Of a DNA stretch of 6,694 nucleotides, positions 6,150-6,694 are shown piece after piece; the first letter of the stretch is position 1; every line of letters starts with the position of its first letter. Origin of the DNA: Bacteroidales bacterium. Lineage in GTDB: Bacteria > Bacteroidota > Bacteroidia > Bacteroidales > JAAUTT01. The DNA lies in NCBI GenBank assembly GCA_012031335.1, contig JAAUTT010000242.1, positions 1-6,694 of the forward strand. The letters are read 5' to 3'. The translations under genes and the position numbers were made by a program. A model generated the notes under the pieces. The model saw only the letters and a program-made list of their open reading frames with translations. It did no database searches and was not told the origin of the DNA.

Positions 6150-6694
6150 AAAAGGGCAGCGCTTTTTCTTCTATTTCGGTGTATATATTCTCATTTTGAA
6201 GTATTCTAAGTGTTGCTATGCCTGCACTAACGGCAACCGGATTTCCCGAAAGAGTACCAGCCTGGTAAACAGGTCCATCGGGAGCAATCAACGACATTAT
6301 TTCGGTACTTGCACCATAAGCTCCTACCGGAAAACCTCCACCTATAATTTTACCAAATGTGGTTATATCGGGGTGGATGCCCAATAATTTCTGTATTCCG
6401 CCAAAACAGAAGCGGAAACCCGTTATCACTTCATCAAAAATGAGTAGACTACCATACTGCTTGGTAATGCGGCGAATAAACTCCAAAAATCCTTTCTGAG
6501 GAGTTACAACCCCCATGTTGGCAGGAACAGGTTCAACGATAACGGCGGCAATATGGTCGTTATATTTTTCGAATGTTTGCTGGAGTGCTTCCGTATCGTT
6601 GAAGGGAATACTTACTGTATGATTCACTACCATAGGCGGCACACCTTTGCTGGAGGCATTGGCCTGACCGGCTAGACCTGAGCCTGCCTTAACA
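6124..6694 (-). CDS. hemL: Glutamate-1-semialdehyde 2,1-aminomutase, central part, 5' end outside window (frameshifted)
   Basis: HemL is a PLP enzyme that converts glutamate-1-semialdehyde to 5-aminolevulinate in the C5 route to haem, siroheme and cobalamin. The frame is open to the right edge (VKAGSGLAGQANASSKG precedes a GTG at 6642, which is internal and not a start). Key blocks are AAVIVEPVPANMGV, LIFDEVITGFR with the Asp that contacts the PLP pyridine nitrogen, TTFGKIIGGGFPVGAYG with the Schiff-base Lys, and QAGTLSGNPVAVSAG. After EEKALP the frame goes wrong (FYFRAGKIM, TGA at 6124). Removing one base from the CCCTTTT tract (+ strand 6150-6156) restores ALPFISGLEKLCDQYG. About 290 of the usual 430 or so residues are in the window. 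Related class III aminotransferases are possible, but PVGAYG and the order of motifs favour HemL. Confidence 0.92.
   Translation of the reverse strand, partial: VKAGSGLAGQANASSKGVPPMVVNHTVSIPFNDTEALQQTFEKYNDHIAAVIVEPVPANMGVVTPQKGFLEFIRRITKQYGSLLIFDEVITGFRFCFGGIQKLLGIHPDITTFGKIIGGGFPVGAYGASTEIMSLIAPDGPVYQAGTLSGNPVAVSAGIATLRILQNENIYTEIEEKALPFYFRAGKIM

Overview
The window looks like a stretch of a Bacteroidota chromosome, probably of the Bacteroidales/Marinilabiliales kind. The reasons are moderate-to-low GC, start codons in A/T-rich leaders without Shine-Dalgarno motifs, and the flavour of the encoded proteins: a single LpxL/HtrB-type acyltransferase, a CE2-like SGNH esterase and a CysJ/CysI sulfite reductase. 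This placement is inferred from protein and codon style, not from a marker gene.

Layout. On the + strand are the 3' part of a lipid A-type acyltransferase (3-605) and, 15 nt on, a secreted SGNH/CE2-like carbohydrate esterase (621-1718). Everything from about 1727 to the right edge lies on the - strand. In transcription order (right to left) it holds hemL (glutamate-1-semialdehyde aminotransferase, 5' end outside the window), cysJ (sulfite reductase flavoprotein), cysI (sulfite reductase hemoprotein) and a small unrecognised protein. hemL and cysJ overlap, the other gaps are under 90 nt, and the set could be one operon. The two strands converge with only 8 nt between the esterase stop and the restored stop of the small gene.

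Function. CysJ passes electrons from NADPH through FAD and FMN to CysI, which uses a [4Fe-4S]-siroheme centre to reduce sulfite to sulfide for cysteine synthesis. HemL makes 5-aminolevulinate, the precursor of all tetrapyrroles including siroheme, so a hemL-cysJ-cysI cluster would link cofactor supply to its user.

Main observation. All four - strand genes are interrupted. The small gene, cysI and hemL each have a one-base shift. cysJ has a one-base shift plus an in-frame TGA (or two further compensating shifts). The esterase looks intact but appears to carry two compensating one-base shifts that put its catalytic DWHP block out of frame. In every case the residues on both sides of the lesion remain well conserved, and most lesions lie in or beside short homopolymer runs. 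The simplest reading is an indel-prone consensus sequence; very recent decay of the locus is the alternative. I found no tRNA, rRNA, CRISPR array, insertion sequence or convincing new system.
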